Shown: in pieces, positions 1 through 11,901 of the stretch | Layout: every line of letters starts with the position of its first letter | Position numbering within the stretch: the stretch's first letter is position 1 | Origin: Mya arenaria | Taxonomy: Eukaryota > Mollusca > Bivalvia > Myida > Myidae | NCBI RefSeq assembly: GCF_026914265.1 | Contig: NC_069132.1 | Location: 35,644,932 to 35,708,931, forward strand | Length of the DNA stretch: 64,000 nt | Reading direction: 5' to 3' | The notes under the pieces: generated by a model | Seen by the model: the letters and a program-made list of their open reading frames with translations, nothing else | Told to the model about the DNA's origin: nothing | Database searches by the model: none | Program-made: the position numbers and the translations under genes

Positions 1-1092
1 TTATTTTATTCTTACAGTAAATACAAAGAACAATGAACAAAACACAACATACGATCTAAAGCATGCATTTGTAGTTCTCTTACTGATTGGTCATTGTAAT
101 CCAGAGTGTTGTCTTTAAAATGAAATCGTTCACGTGTTATCAATTCAGGCATGGAAAACAATTATTTCGTGTGATATTTGAAAAAATATGCTTGTAACAA
201 AAAAAAAATCAAAAGTTTTTTGTTGGCATTACGTGTATATTGAAAAATGTTGCACAAAACGCTCTATTTTGCTGCAAAGCGATTGTTTTAACAAAATTTA
301 AATTTTTTTTTTTTTTGAACGAATTCCTTTAAGGTCTTGTCTTACAACGAAACAAAAACACTTGTTAAATTAATACCTTGTCTTCTGTGTGTAATGCTTT
401 GGGAAATAGCTTTGCAACCGTGTGCGTTTAAGATGCGTCGATATTAAATTGTACACCTTATTTTAACATCAGCCCTTACAAGAGAGATAAAAATCCATAG
501 TCAATATTCCAAGTTTATGCCTTGACCATGTTCCGTATCGAAATAGGAGTAGCGTTCGGAGTAACGTCATGGCAAAATGGTTATTTTGTGTTTACATTCT
601 TTTAGACAGCTTAGATATTATAATGTTCAAATCGATGTAAATCATTCAGATATAATACAGAGAACCGTTCATAATGTCAGTTGTTCGTTATGATGAAAAT
701 ATAAAATAGACAGTTGAAAGGTTACAATAGATATGAAAAACTACAGAAACAAGCTCAGTCGCCAAAGGTTTAAAAAATAAACCCCGTTTAATGGCACAGG
801 GTAAACGCCAAAGACAAAGAACACAAAAACAAAAAAAACATGAAAAACAAAAAAAGAGATGAAATCTATATCTACTCGAAAGCCTTTTGCAGATATATTT
901 CGGAAATGTTGTATTAGTTGTGACACTGGAGTAGGATGAATTGTTTAACATGTATGCTCATGATAGAAAAATCAAAACATTTCTCATTGATTCCTCGCTT
1001 TCTTGAGGAAATTTAATCAGAATTTATATATCTTCTGCGTGTAATGTATTGGGAAAATATTGAAATCTTGTGGCGTTTAAACTGCGTCAATA
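1..1092. other. 3' flank of FReD copy 1, no gene seen
   Basis: This AT-rich stretch has no convincing coding exon. It is the downstream flank of the first fibrinogen-related gene, which reads leftwards. It is clearly homologous to 4838-5935 and to about 30920-32001, the equivalent flanks of FReD copies 2 and 6. Short open stretches at 688-951 are low-complexity Phe/Cys-rich readings of A/T runs and are not genes. Confidence 0.7.
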
Positions 1093-1857
1093 TTAAATTT
1101 GACGCCTAATTTTCATATCGGCTTTCAAAAGAGAAACTTTATTCCCGAGCCAATGTTCCCAGTTAATGCCTTGACCAAATTCCGTATTTCCAAAATCTCC
1201 GTTCAGATTAGAATCATGACAGGTGTTGTACCACCAGGCACCTTTGAACAACTCAGCACAATTAGCGGTATTATTATCGTTATCTCGATCCTTTGTAGAA
1301 AACTTCATTCCATTGTGGTGAGCCATGCCATCATTAGCATTTCCAGAGTAACCGCCGACAAATAAAGTGTACTCGCTTTGTGCATCACCCACTGAAAATA
1401 CTTCGTAATTGGCGTAGCGCATGCTTCCATTTGTAGCCATCAGGTCAATTCTAAGTTCGTACCAGCCTTGTGAAGTGATCATAGAAATCTTTTGGTTTCC
1501 CAGCCAGAAGTTGTTAGCTAGATCACCAAAACCCGTTTGATACTCGCTCCACGTCTTGTAGAAGTCTGTGTCCGAGACACGGCGCTGTATCACAGTCCAC
1601 CCGCCGCCGTCAATGTCCATATCGCAGCTCACGTTAAACCCTGTCGGCATTGCGCGGTCAGGATATATTGTGTGGATACCCGACTGTTTCTGGAAGTGAT
1701 GCAGTTCTGTACAGTCCTTTGGTTTAACATCAGTTGAGTGAGTTGTTCCGCACGAGTCGTGTACGTTTAACACAGCGTTATAGTTAACATCAGCGCCGGC
1801 ACTTGTTAAACAAAGGAACAGACCAATTGCTCGTATAAAGCTTCTTGTCCCCATCAT
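1093..1857 (-). CDS. FReD copy 1: secreted fibrinogen-related lectin
   Basis: Intact single-exon reading frame of 254 residues. Residues 1-22 form a signal peptide (MMGTRSF... hydrophobic core ... SAGA). A short linker has an extra cysteine (C36). The fibrinogen-related domain runs from about residue 46 (KPKDCTEL) to the end (MKIRR). Domain marks are DGGGWTVIQRR (83-93), NFWLGNQKI, the calcium loop DRDNDN followed by NC (190-200) and WWYNTCHDSNLNG around the ligand pocket. Cysteines 49/78 and 200/213 give the two usual FReD disulfides. An upstream in-frame ATG at 1890 would add 11 residues, but the Met-Met-Gly start is shared by all copies and directly precedes the signal peptide, so I prefer it. 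Family knowledge points to extracellular binding of acetylated or other microbial glycans (ficolin or tachylectin-5 like). There is no collagen stalk or coiled coil. N-terminal type alpha (QKQSG), C-terminal type I (EHWLGNK). Confidence 0.93.
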   Translation of the reverse strand: MMGTRSFIRAIGLFLCLTSAGADVNYNAVLNVHDSCGTTHSTDVKPKDCTELHHFQKQSGIHTIYPDRAMPTGFNVSCDMDIDGGGWTVIQRRVSDTDFYKTWSEYQTGFGDLANNFWLGNQKISMITSQGWYELRIDLMATNGSMRYANYEVFSVGDAQSEYTLFVGGYSGNANDGMAHHNGMKFSTKDRDNDNNTANCAELFKGAWWYNTCHDSNLNGDFGNTEFGQGINWEHWLGNKVSLLKADMKIRRQI

Positions 1858-3274
1858 GTCTCCAGACAGAATGTGCAAAATTGTAAACACTCCTCTGTTA
1901 AATAGTTTTTAAAATAATAGGATTCAATAATACAGACTTGATTGTGCTATCGGTTGAATAATAAAATCTAGTGCAAATATAATATCAACATGTTTCAACG
2001 ACCAGGAAAATATTATGAAGATTGAAAAGACACTTGATGTGTTTGCATGGACGAATTAATCTTTTTATCACCGTACCACTACACTAAAAATATGACTTAG
2101 AGTGAACATAGGCAACAATTCATTCAATCTTAAAAAAGAGAATTTTGTCCGAGCGAATATAAAACATTATATTATTAGAATATTCTTAAATGCCGAAGCA
2201 GGGTGTACCTCAAAGCGCCCGATTTTGACTGCTTCCTAAATAACTTGAAATGGGCAAGTGATTTAAATGGAACAAATAGACACTGTGTCCTTTTGAACGA
2301 GCATTATTGTTCTATTGTTTCTAGCATGAAAACCATAGCGATTTCGCTATATGGAGGGTTTGCCGCGAAACTGGCGAAGTTACTATTAGCTTCTCAAACA
2401 AGATAACACGACAATATACTAAAAGCATAAAAACATACATTCACTTTGTATTATAACAATATAAACAGGAAGACAAACAACCACCTGAAAGATCTAAGAT
2501 AAATGTTGCGTTTATGGCAGACCAAACTTCGAGTTCAAACAAGTATGGCGATTCAAGAGGGTATAACTAGTTTTATTGAGGAAGTCGGAACAGTTTCGCA
2601 TAACTTCAAGTTGTTCTTTTTGTTAGAAATGCAGATTTTGAGGTCTGATAATATTCTATTGTAAACAATGCTTTATGTTCCTCTTTTCATGCAAATGAAT
2701 TCATATTCCTAACAAGGATGGGCTCACTGCAAAATGTGTTTGAGTATAATGAGGTCGAATATTGTGTCAATATCAGTTATATATAAAGTATAAATGTGCA
2801 CTTGAAAATATGTCTCTCGGACGCACGAATTTTATTCGAAGCCTGGGAACAGCAGAATTTGGTCAAATTGAAACATGTAAATTGACATTCCATCTTTAAT
2901 GAAAAATTAAAATTTTTCAACGACTCAAAGCATCGGCTTCGAAATGATTTGAAAGGGTTAATCGTGCAGGAAAATTGTATGATTTCAATATATTTTAGGA
3001 TTTACTTACAAAATATCAAGAAGGCCATGGCCCTTGTGGACAAATACATATACATTCAGTGTTTTCTTATGATTCAATGCATATTATATTACAAAACTAA
3101 CACGCATTTTTGCCCATTAAAGACTACCCACGTTTGATTTTAGTTTATCGTTTCATGCATTCTCCTCCAGCCGTTTTTCAAATTATCAACACGAAATATA
3201 TTTTTCAATTGAATCCAAATTTGTCACCAGGGACCATTTTGACAAAAGAGTGAAACCTGATTGATTGTAAGTAA
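1858..3274. other. 5' flank of FReD copy 1, duplicated, no gene
   Basis: Upstream flank of FReD copy 1. It is homologous to 12365-13560 (upstream of the truncated copy 3) and to 27392-28660 (upstream of copy 5), so the promoter region of these genes was duplicated with them. I see no long coding exon. The open frames at 2203-2406 and 2949-3137 are short and lack protein-like conservation. Confidence 0.6.
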
Positions 3275-3571
3275 TGCACTATTCAATTGTAACCACGGTC
3301 CCCAGAGCTGGGGGTATACCGGGAACATTGACTTTCGGTCCAGCCAAGCCCGGGTAAAATTCCCACCCTGCATGGACGAACTGCTGGTAAAATCACCACC
3401 GAATACCCCCGAACCCCAGGGACCCTATGTAAGGCCAATTCCCCGCTATTTTGGCGCGAAGACAAAACCACCGCATTCACCCGGCACTGCACGGCCGGCT
3501 GGAAGGTAAAAACACGGCCCAATTTCCCGGCTATCCCCGGTATACCCCCGTGGCTATAATTGACTGGTGCG
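3275..3571. mobile_element. GC-rich inverted-repeat MITE, copy 1
   Basis: A GC-rich block in AT-rich surroundings. It begins near TGCACTATTCAATTGTAACC and ends near ATAATTGACTGGTGC, which are imperfect terminal inverted repeats. The interior shares phrases such as GCCAAGCCCGGGTAAAA, AACTGCTGGTAAAATC and AAGACAAAACCACCGC with copies at 29346-29656 and 43944-44203. No transposase frame is present, so it is a non-autonomous DNA element. The open frames across it on both strands are by-products of its composition. Confidence 0.8.
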
Positions 3572-4010
3572 TCCCGTCCAGCGCTGTACTACAACTATGT
3601 GATCTGTTATCCAAATTCGGTTGAAATGTAGCTAGTTTTAGCCAGGGGCAGATCCAGATATTGGCGTTAGAGAGGGCGTAACTAAGGGGCGCAATCTTTT
3701 GACATGCGCCCCTCCCCCAGAACCGAAAGTATATGGCATAAACTATTTGCATGAGGGTTTGGGGTAACTCACTCAATTTATAGTAGGAAATGGTGCTATA
3801 TGATCGTATTTTGTTCCTTTTTCCTATATTGACATACAAATTAAACTCGGACGGTTTTAGAGGGGGTGCGCTCCGCATAAGCCCCCTTCTGAATCCGTTA
3901 GTGGCTCCTCGACGTCTAAATGTTACCTATTCCCTTGAGAGGAGAGCCCAAATGTTCTGCACACCATCTCATTCTGATGAACAATAATGTGAAGTAAAGA
4001 TTTAGTGGAC

Positions 4011-4035
4011 GGACAGACGGATGGACAGACGGACT
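4011..4035. repeat. GGAC/GACA simple repeat
   Basis: Short run of GGACGGACAGACGG-type tetranucleotides. The homologous block has a longer version at about 30419-30446, so it is length-variable between the two duplicates. Confidence 0.8.
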
Positions 4036-4512
4036 TACAAATGCACAATGCGAGTATTATATGCCTCCCTTTCTTTTGCACAAAAAGCATAACATGGTGT
4101 TATAAACTTCTATGAATCCTGAGCAATAGCTGTTTAGTTGTATAAATTTAGACAGACCGATCTTGACCATTTTCCATTACGATTTTTAATGAAGGTTTCG
4201 TTATAATAATGACTTGCATGTTAAACTGTTTGATGATTGTTTTAAAATTGTTTTAGTCAAGTACATTGCATAATCAATATTTGGTCACATTTGAAGACAA
4301 CATTGTGAATAAGACCATCACTCTTTGTATTGTCAGGGGTATCAGCTTATCAAGTTACTTAACTCTTGGTTAAATTTAATGCATATTTGCTTTTTTGGAC
4401 ATAATCCGTGTTTCATACAAGCTGCTGACATGAATATAATTATCTTAGTAAGTACTCATAACCATAGATGATTAAACTTATCCAAAGTTATCTTGATACT
4501 CAAACAATTAAT

Positions 4513-4640
4513 AAGTCGAGGTGACTTGTAAAATAGCCCCCACTTTGAGTTCAAACCCCACTAAGGACATCTTCTTTCTGCTTCTCGAAACTTGCACCAA
4601 TACTGGTGTTATCTTCCCAATGAGCAATTTACATGTGTAT
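4513..4640 (+). repeat. tRNA-derived SINE fragment
   Basis: Contains GAGTTCAAACCCC, which fits an internal RNA polymerase III B box, about 40 bases after AAGTCGAGGTGACTTG, a possible degenerate A-box region. The duplicate copy at about 30612-30745 has the fuller GAGTTCGAACCCC. It lacks a foldable tRNA and looks like a SINE remnant. Confidence 0.45.
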
Positions 4641-5935
4641 TAAAGATTAAAAACTGTCTTTACAATGTAGTTTACATACATGGGTATAAATTAGCTAGGT
4701 TGAATAACTCTTAATTGACACATTTGTAAATTTTTCGCTGACATGTATTTACCAGTCATAAATGTAAATAAAAAGTAAGTAGTTTCCTTGTTAGGTTTTT
4801 TTACCATTGAATAAACGAGAATAGACTAAGATTATATGCTTATTTTATTCTTACAGTTAAAACAAAGTAAAATGAACAAAACACAACATATGATCTAAAG
4901 CAAGCGTTTGTAGTTCCCTTACTGATTGGCCATTGTAATCCAGAGAGTTGTCTTTAAAAAGGGAATCGTTCACGATTTATCAATTCAGGCATGGAAAAAC
5001 AATTATTTCGTGTGATATTTGAAAAAATATGCTTGTAACAATGATAAAACAAAATCAAGTTTATTGTTGACATTACGTGTTTCTTGAAATGCTGCATAAA
5101 AGGCTCTATTTTGTTGCAAAGCGATTGTTTTAACAAAATTTAAAAAAAAAAATTTTTTTGAACGAATTCCTTTAAGGTCTTGACTTACAACGAAACGAAA
5201 ACACTTGTTTAATTAATACCTTGCCTTCTGTGTGCATTGCTTTGGGAAATAGCTTTGCAACGGTGTGCGTTTAAGATGCGTCAATATTAAATTGTACACT
5301 TTATTTTCACATCAGCCCTTACAAGAGAGATAAAAATCCATAGTCAATATTCCAAGTTTATGCCTTGACAATGTTCCGTATCGAAATAGGATTAGCGTTC
5401 AGACTAACGTTATGGCAAAAGGTTATATGGTGATTACATTCTTGTAGACAGATTAGATATTATAATGTTCAAATCGATGTAAATCATTCAGATACAATAC
5501 ATAGAACCGTTCATAATGTCAGTTGTTCGTTAAGATAAAAATATAAAATAGACAGTTGAAAGGTTACAATATATTTATGAAAAACTACAGAAACAAGCTC
5601 AGTCGCCATAGGTTTAAAAATAAACCCCGTTTAATGGCACAGGGTAAACGCCAAAGACATAGAACACAAAAACAAAAAACAATAAAAACAAGAAAGAGAT
5701 AAAAGCTATATCCAACTACTCGAAAGCGTTTTGCAGGTATATTTCTAAATGTTATATTAACTGTGACACTGGAGTAGGATTAATTGTTTAACATGTATGC
5801 TCATGATAGAAAAAACAAAACACTTCTCACTGATTCCTCGCATTATTGTGGTAATTTAATCAGAATGTATATGTCTTCTGCGTGTAATGTAGTGGGAAAA
5901 TGTTGTAATCTTGTGGCGTTTAAACTGCGTGAATA

Positions 5936-6691
5936 TTAAATTTGACGCCTAATTTTCATATCGGCTTTCAAAAGCGAAACTTTATTCCCGAGCCAATGTT
6001 CCCAGTTAATGCCTTGACCATGCTCGGTATTTCCAAAGTCCCCGTTCAGATTAGAATCATGGCAATTGTTGTACCACCAGCCACCTTTGTACGATTGAGC
6101 ACAGTTTCCGCTACTATTATCGTTATCTCGATCATTTGTAGAAAATTTCATTCCGTTATGGTGAGCCATACCATCATTAGCATTTCCAGTGTAGCCGTCG
6201 ACAAACAAAGTGTACTCGCTCTGTGCATCACCCACCGAAAATACTTCGTAATGGGCGTAGCGCATGTCTCCATTTGTAGCCATCAGGTCAATTCTAAGTT
6301 CGTACCAGCCTTGTGAAGTGATCATAGAAATCCTTTGGTTTCCAAGCCAGAAGTTGTTTGCTAGGTCACCAAACCCCGTTTGATATTCGTTCCATGTCTT
6401 GTAGAAGTCAGTGTCCGAGACACGGCGCTGGATCACCATCCACCCGCCACCGTCAACGTCCATATCGCAGCTAACTTTAAACCCTTTTGGCATTGAGCGG
6501 TCGGGATATATTGTGTAGATACCCGACTGACTCTTGGCGTCTTGCAGCTCTGTGCAGTCTTTCGGTTTAACATCAGTTAACCCACACGAGTCTTGCACAT
6601 TAAGCACCGGGTTATAATTGATAACAGCGCCGACGTATGTGACCCAAAATAACAGACATGTTGCTTTTACAAATGTTATTGTCCCCATCAT
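5936..6691 (-). CDS. FReD copy 2: secreted fibrinogen-related lectin
   Basis: Intact 251-residue frame starting Met-Met-Gly directly before a signal peptide (about 1-22, ending TYVGA). The linker carries C36. The FReD domain spans about 43-249 with cysteines 46/75 and 197/210, calcium loop DRDNDNSSGNC, and WWYNNCHDSNLNG. It differs from its sisters by GGGWMVIQRR, where the near-invariant Thr is Met. The N-terminal type is beta (QDAKSQSG, three residues shorter than alpha), and the C-terminal type is I (EHWLGNKVSLLK). The role is inferred as for the other copies: a secreted pattern-recognition lectin. Its upstream flank (6692-7300) matches that of pseudogene copy 6, and its downstream flank matches copies 1 and 6. 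Confidence 0.93.
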   Translation of the reverse strand: MMGTITFVKATCLLFWVTYVGAVINYNPVLNVQDSCGLTDVKPKDCTELQDAKSQSGIYTIYPDRSMPKGFKVSCDMDVDGGGWMVIQRRVSDTDFYKTWNEYQTGFGDLANNFWLGNQRISMITSQGWYELRIDLMATNGDMRYAHYEVFSVGDAQSEYTLFVDGYTGNANDGMAHHNGMKFSTNDRDNDNSSGNCAQSYKGGWWYNNCHDSNLNGDFGNTEHGQGINWEHWLGNKVSLLKADMKIRRQI

Positions 6692-8789
6692 GTCCTATAG
6701 GCAAAGTGTACAAACTTTTAAGAACTTGCTAGTTAAACAGTTTTTAAAACAATGTGTCCATTTCCGTTTTCAATAGTAAAATATAGATGAATTCAGAAAA
6801 AAACAAAACAATATCAACGATCAAAGAATATGATCATTTTTTCCAGTTGAAGCTTGCGAGCTCTATACATAATATGACGGTTGTTCTACAATGGCTCGTG
6901 TAATAACACAAGCGTAAACAAGTTGTACAAGTGCAAAAAGGAAAATCATTGAAGTGCTTTGGTGTTTTCGTGATAATAATTTAAAAATACACAAGTGCCG
7001 TTGACACACATACGCTCAGGAAGTAATTAGAGTGATTGCAAAACGTTACATCTACATGTAGACTTGCACATGTTGTGTGCACGTGTGAACACTTGTGCAA
7101 GGTTAAACCGTAAATTTCTGATCTTCATAACATTGGAATGAGGTTCGAGAAAGGTAAACGGTAATAACATTTACAAACTCACGAGGAAAACGACATATGT
7201 GAACAAGAGATGTCGCAAACGAATTTTCAGTCCAATGAGAATCTTTTCTTGTAATGGTAGTCACAACTTTTTCATTCATTTTATGTTCACATATCATCAT
7301 AAAATGATAGGTGACGCACAGTCGTCTCCCTTCCTAAAATGCCCTTAAATGAAAACGCTATGTTAAGAGCCTATTGTTGGGGATTCTGGGGATGAGTGCG
7401 TATGTCCGTAATTGCATTATAAGACTAAACTGCGGGCCAATTTAACGTCCGATCCTGGGCCAAAGCTTTGAATATGCATTCAATCGAAGAAGCTACCGTA
7501 ATTTATCGTTCAAATTTCATCGTACACGTTCATTAAATCATAACTGTCACTACGTTATATGTTTATACACGTGGTAAGTACATTTAGCAAGTCTCGTCAC
7601 AAACGACAAATGTCTAAAAAGGACTCGGTCATATTTTTGGACCCAGAAATGCATCAGAAAAACATATGTGATGATGCCTGTAAACGGGAACCAAAGTTCG
7701 AAATTTTATCACAATTTAAGTTTTTAATTGGACCCGAAGCAGTACAATATCCGGAGCATTTCAGTAGAAAGAAAATAGGAATATCTCTACTTTTGCTATG
7801 GCAATTTTCGCTTAAATAGGGTATATGAAAAAACACATCAAATTGCTTGCAAAATTGAAGTATTTTAAAACCAAAAAGCCAAGTGATGTTTCACATTTTA
7901 TTACGATTTTTTTAAAAAAAACCCACACTTTTGAAGAAGAAATACGAAAACATGCTTTGGCAACAACAAAACATTCATCAATGAAAATATGCTGCTATAG
8001 CAACTGATTTCTAAAACAAGTAAAATCGTTTTGTTGCAAAACTACTGCAGATAAAATAGTGTTATTTTAATATATTGTATCATTTAATGTATTAAAAAAT
8101 GTTTTGAATTACCTTCACTTGCGACTTTTACATCAAGATCAGAAAACAAAATATGTTTATGAAGAAAATTAACATTATGAATATGAAAACAAATGTTAAA
8201 AATGGTGTTTAATTAAAGAAAAATTAAGTTTCAATTGCCAAAAATGTAAAACAAATAAATGTATTTATAGTTACAGTATCAGTTTCAATCAATCATATCT
8301 GATTATCTTAAGCATTTAAGTGCAATGAAGCAGTAGGGTTCACACGCTGCTTTCCATGAGGACAGAAGGGTGCTTACAAAAATTGACATGATGCAGCACT
8401 TTTCAATAACTCTGTTGTTACACCCACACTTAACAAACCTAAAATGCAACAACAACAACAACAATTGCATTTTAGCCCTGAGTCGGGTTAAACCAAAAAA
8501 AACAAGTGAGAAAGCTGTACTCTAGACTCTTCAATCACGATTTTTTACATGGTGTTGTTGTTTGTTTCAAAACCATCATGATACAGTGATGCGGTGGCTA
8601 ATTTTAAGATGCATTATAACCACAAAATAGGATGATAAAAACAGTTAATTGCATTGCAACTGCACAATTTAAATTACTGTTATCATTAATATTAAATACC
8701 GGCAAAATTCATTTCATCAATCAAATAGAATCGTTTAATATCTTAAAAAATGCGCATTCGTCTAGTATTCTATGCGCATGCTCAAGTTG
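6692..8789. other. Intergenic, no supported gene
   Basis: The first ~600 bases are homologous to 32757-33430, upstream of FReD copy 6. Beyond about 7310 the sequence appears unique within the window. Plus-strand frames at 7559-7819 and 7825-8007 are Lys-rich, have no recognisable domain, and lack clear exon signals. Confidence 0.55.
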
Positions 8790-10353
8790 GATTTCACTTC
8801 CCTTCTAAATATGGCCGACTGAGAGAGTGCGCGGATACATCAACAATAAAAAATGGTAAGTACGAAACGTTTCCTTGACATAAATGACATTTTCGATCAT
8901 GTTGTATCTAAATTATCAATAAAGGAGTCTAATGCATGCAATGATATATATGGAGGTTTTGATGTGCAAGAGTTATTTTGACAGGTGTAAACATAATCTA
9001 TATTCGGATGCAACAGTTTTCGGAACTAGTACAGTGAGTTAAATATAATGACAATCTTTCCTTTTGTCTAAGTCCTACAGCATTAATAGCAATATATTAT
9101 TTATTGACGAGTAGGAAAAGGGAATTTAAAACATTTTGACATTAAACTTTAAGTATGCATTGTTTGCGTTGTCAACTCGGCCAAATTACATTTTCGGCCT
9201 GGTTCAAATCGGCCAAGTCGTTTTCGACTATTTTTAAAAGTAAGCGTGCCTGCCTATTAAATGCCGATTGGTATTATGTTGTTCATAGCTAATTTATGTA
9301 TTATTTAGAGTTGTTAATGTGTAAGAGTATTAATGTAAACGGCGAAAACACCTTTGATAATTGAAATTCCAAAGGATGTTAATGATGTTTATTAATTTAT
9401 TAAAACTTATATATTGCCTTATGACTAAAAACGTATAAAACACATCTTTTAATGCCCAATAACGTTAAGTATAAATATTCATAATACTATTTTTGATAAT
9501 GAAAACTATGTGCATAAAAAAGTGATTTGGGAAACAGAACATAGGGACATATTTAATCGAATTTACATAACAAATCCCAGTTTTTTAATGAAATAATTAT
9601 TAAATGGTTGTCTTGTAATATATCTCTTGATGAGTGTATGGAAACATTTTCAAATACTGTTTATGATATATTGTTTCAGTGCTTTGGTAAAACATATGTC
9701 ACAAAGGCTTAAAAATTCTGATTCAAATCAGATATTTGGTACAGAACAACTGGGAATGCGAAAGCTGGACAGATCTCCTAGAGCTCCAGGTATAGCAGTA
9801 TAATACGATTGAGTAGTCATCGTTTTATGTAAATCTCTATCTTTAGTTATCAGTCAATACTTTAAAACAAATTCAGATTTGAATAGAAAAAAAAACAAGC
9901 CTACTAACAGAAAAAATGTAACCTTGGTTGTGTTTACTAGCTTGTCAAAAATGAGAACTTGGCTTGGCTAAAACTATAACTTGGAATGGCTATATCTCAA
10001 ATGGTGTTCACGATTTTCACATAACGTTCAGTGGACATGTTACATTAGTTACAAAACATGCGTGTTAATATATTTCAGCAAAAAATACCACCAGAAGCAT
10101 TCAAAACGTAACCCTGGATGGAATATATTTGATTGACTTGAAACGCACATGCAGCATACTGGATAACTATCTTAGTGACTGTTCATATTCATCAGAGAGG
10201 ACACATTTTTACTTGAAGTTTAGGAATACAAGATGGGAAAAAAATAGCCAAACAAATGTCAAAGCATCACTGTGCACACACCTTTTTAAACTGTCAGCAT
10301 TAATGTCACATGCATGTTTTTTTAGTAAAAGGAGGAATTTTAAGAGGATTTGA
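8790..10353 (+). CDS. Possible small spliced gene, unrecognised product
   Basis: Proposed three-exon model. A first, untranslated exon ends at 8856 before GTAAGTACG. Exon 2 is 9680-9789 (acceptor TTGTTTCAG, donor GTATAG). Exon 3 is 10079-10353 (acceptor TATTTCAG) and ends at TGA. Translation from the ATG at 9696 gives 122 residues; the exon 2/3 junction keeps frame (31 codons plus one base, then two bases). The protein starts MSQRLKNSDSNQIFG, is polar and probably disordered for 35 residues, then has a more structured stretch (VTLDGIYLIDLKRTCSILDNY) and ends basic (SKRRNFKRI). I see no signal peptide, membrane segment or known motif. The last part may be read-through into an intron, in which case further exons would follow. 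Exon 1 lies in a GC-richer patch with ATGGCCGAC, typical of a promoter-proximal exon. The model rests only on splice signals and frame continuity. Confidence 0.35.
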
Positions 10354-11139
10354 GCAGAAGATTCTGTATTGTATCCAGTGAGATCAGTACATTGTATCAA
10401 AGAGCATTTGGAAAATCATTATGCTATATTTGAAATTCAGCTAGTTTCCAGTGGAAACAGTTCATAATGTTAAAGAACAGTGGGGAAAAAGCTTTATATG
10501 ATAATGTCTTTGATGTCGTGATATTACTGTGTGTAATTGGTTAAACAAATATCTCATGAATTGCTGACAAATATTGTACATGTATCAGTTCTGGTCATGT
10601 TAAGATGGACTGAAAAAGATATTGTTTTTGTTTAAACTGATTGATAAAGTCAACATTTAGACTTGAATTAAAGCATTAAAATTTGAATTGAAATGGTTCA
10701 AGAATTATATACCTTTGAAATTGAACTCATGGCATTTAAGTAGAGCTAACTGCATCCACAGCTTAAGAGATAAAATGATCAATATGAAGTATAACATTGG
10801 CTGACTTACTTAAAAGTTACATCAATTTTCGATATGGTCCACTATGTTGACTAGTGCAGACCACTGGTGTGCTCTCAACATTTCTGATCGCATCTGCCCA
10901 ATAAATTATCGACGAAAGTAAAACAATTTATTCTTAGTATCACTATGCACATGTGCATAATATAAAACTACGTTTGCCAAGTTGTCCCCTAATTGGAGAA
11001 GTCATCTCGTATAACATATTACGTACAAGAAGAATCCTGTCCAGTAAGATTAGAACAAGAGTCCGGTTTTACTATTAACTACATGTATGTGTGCCATCTA
11101 TAAACCATCTGTGCTTTGCACGAGTGGCCACTGATATGA
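10354..11139. other. Intergenic, nothing recognised
   Basis: AT-rich sequence between the tentative small gene and a minus-strand coding relic. I see no long frame, repeat array or RNA motif. Confidence 0.5.
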
Positions 11140-11333
11140 TCAGTCGTTTAATGCCTCAATGTATTCGAGTAACCCACCCAACTTCATCCCCTTGATGTGG
11201 CTGTATTCTGGATGTAGTTCTCGATCCTTGCGTCTGAGCTTCATGTAGGCGAGATTCGCCATCCTGGTGACGTAGTCTTACTTGATTATACAGAAGTCCC
11301 AGGGACTGCTGACGGAGCGGATCGTATGGCTAG
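11140..11333 (-). pseudogene. Coding-like relic, family not recognised
   Basis: On the minus strand a GC-balanced stretch reads MANLAYMKLRRKDREL followed by HPEYSHIKGMKLGGLLEYIE and ALND, then TGA at 11142-11140. The same frame upstream reads SHTIRSVSSPWDFCIIK before an in-frame TAA. Residue composition and codon use look like a real, well-folded protein and unlike the AT-rich surroundings. It could be the last exon of a broken gene, a processed pseudogene fragment, or a mobile-element protein piece. The AAGTAAGA at the internal stop also fits a splice donor, so a split reading is possible. I do not recognise the family. Confidence 0.4.
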
Positions 11334-11344
11334 ACTTTTGTCTA

Positions 11345-11800
11345 CTAGTATGTTTTGCCGAGGTACAGGTCACTTTGCTGATTGCCCCAAGATACACATA
11401 ATAAATTTGTTTTATTATACTTTGATTTCATGAGCATTATATTGAGGTATGGAAATAGATATAATCGGGTATTCATTAAACAAGTAGGGTTTTTACTGTC
11501 ATCCGAAGTATTTTCAAAGGCTATCATGTTGCATTACTCTTGGTTCAAGTTGGATTTAAAGCAAAATTTCTGCCTTTATTTTTGTCTTCAGTTTTGCATT
11601 GCATCTGTCTACAACCACTAAATTATCGTATTGGACTGACCAAACATAATCAGTGTTATCACGAGCTTATAGCAACTCAGTTGAGTGTGAGAGTAGTCTA
11701 GTTGAATAGGTGTCTAACTTTCGCCTAATTGGTTGTGAGAACCAGCTCCACGAAGGTCACGTTCTATTGAAGTCTCAAAATTGACAGAACAGAACAGAAA
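11345..11800 (+). repeat. Diverged copy of 17.28-17.6 kb block with SINE head
   Basis: Matches 17283-17590 in order: GAGCATTATA, AAACAAGTAGG, then TAGTCTAGTTGAATAGGTGTC. The last motif fits a pol III A box (TAGTCTAGTGG in the better copy), and the B-box region is degraded. It is older and more decayed than the 17-kb copy. Confidence 0.5.
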
Positions 11801-11901
11801 AAAGTTTATTTCGACTTACGCAACAAAGCGCCTAGTCTAACAAATATATACAAGTAAACACAATTTTCATGTATGTGATCATCGTTACACGATAGCTAAT
11901 A

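Larger units (their letters stand above)
3572..5935. other. Duplicated intergenic block between FReD 1 and 2
   Basis: No gene seen. The block matches 29657-32001 between FReD copies 5 and 6 with moderate divergence. It contains a GGAC-type simple repeat (about 4011-4035), a tRNA-like SINE piece (about 4513-4640) and, from 4838 on, the shared downstream flank of copy 2. The open frames at 3531-3987 are not conserved as protein. Confidence 0.65.

Noticed and set aside
1099-1365. Plus-strand frames opposite each FReD gene (also 5942-6316, 20624-20980, 26849-27271, 31993-32430)
   Set aside because: Shadow frames. The minus strand has the recognisable FReD domain, and the plus-strand readings follow from its codon composition.
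3283-3522. Pro/Gly-rich frames in GC-rich patches at 3.3, 29.3-29.7 and 44 kb
   Set aside because: All three patches are copies of one MITE; the frames reflect its GC content.
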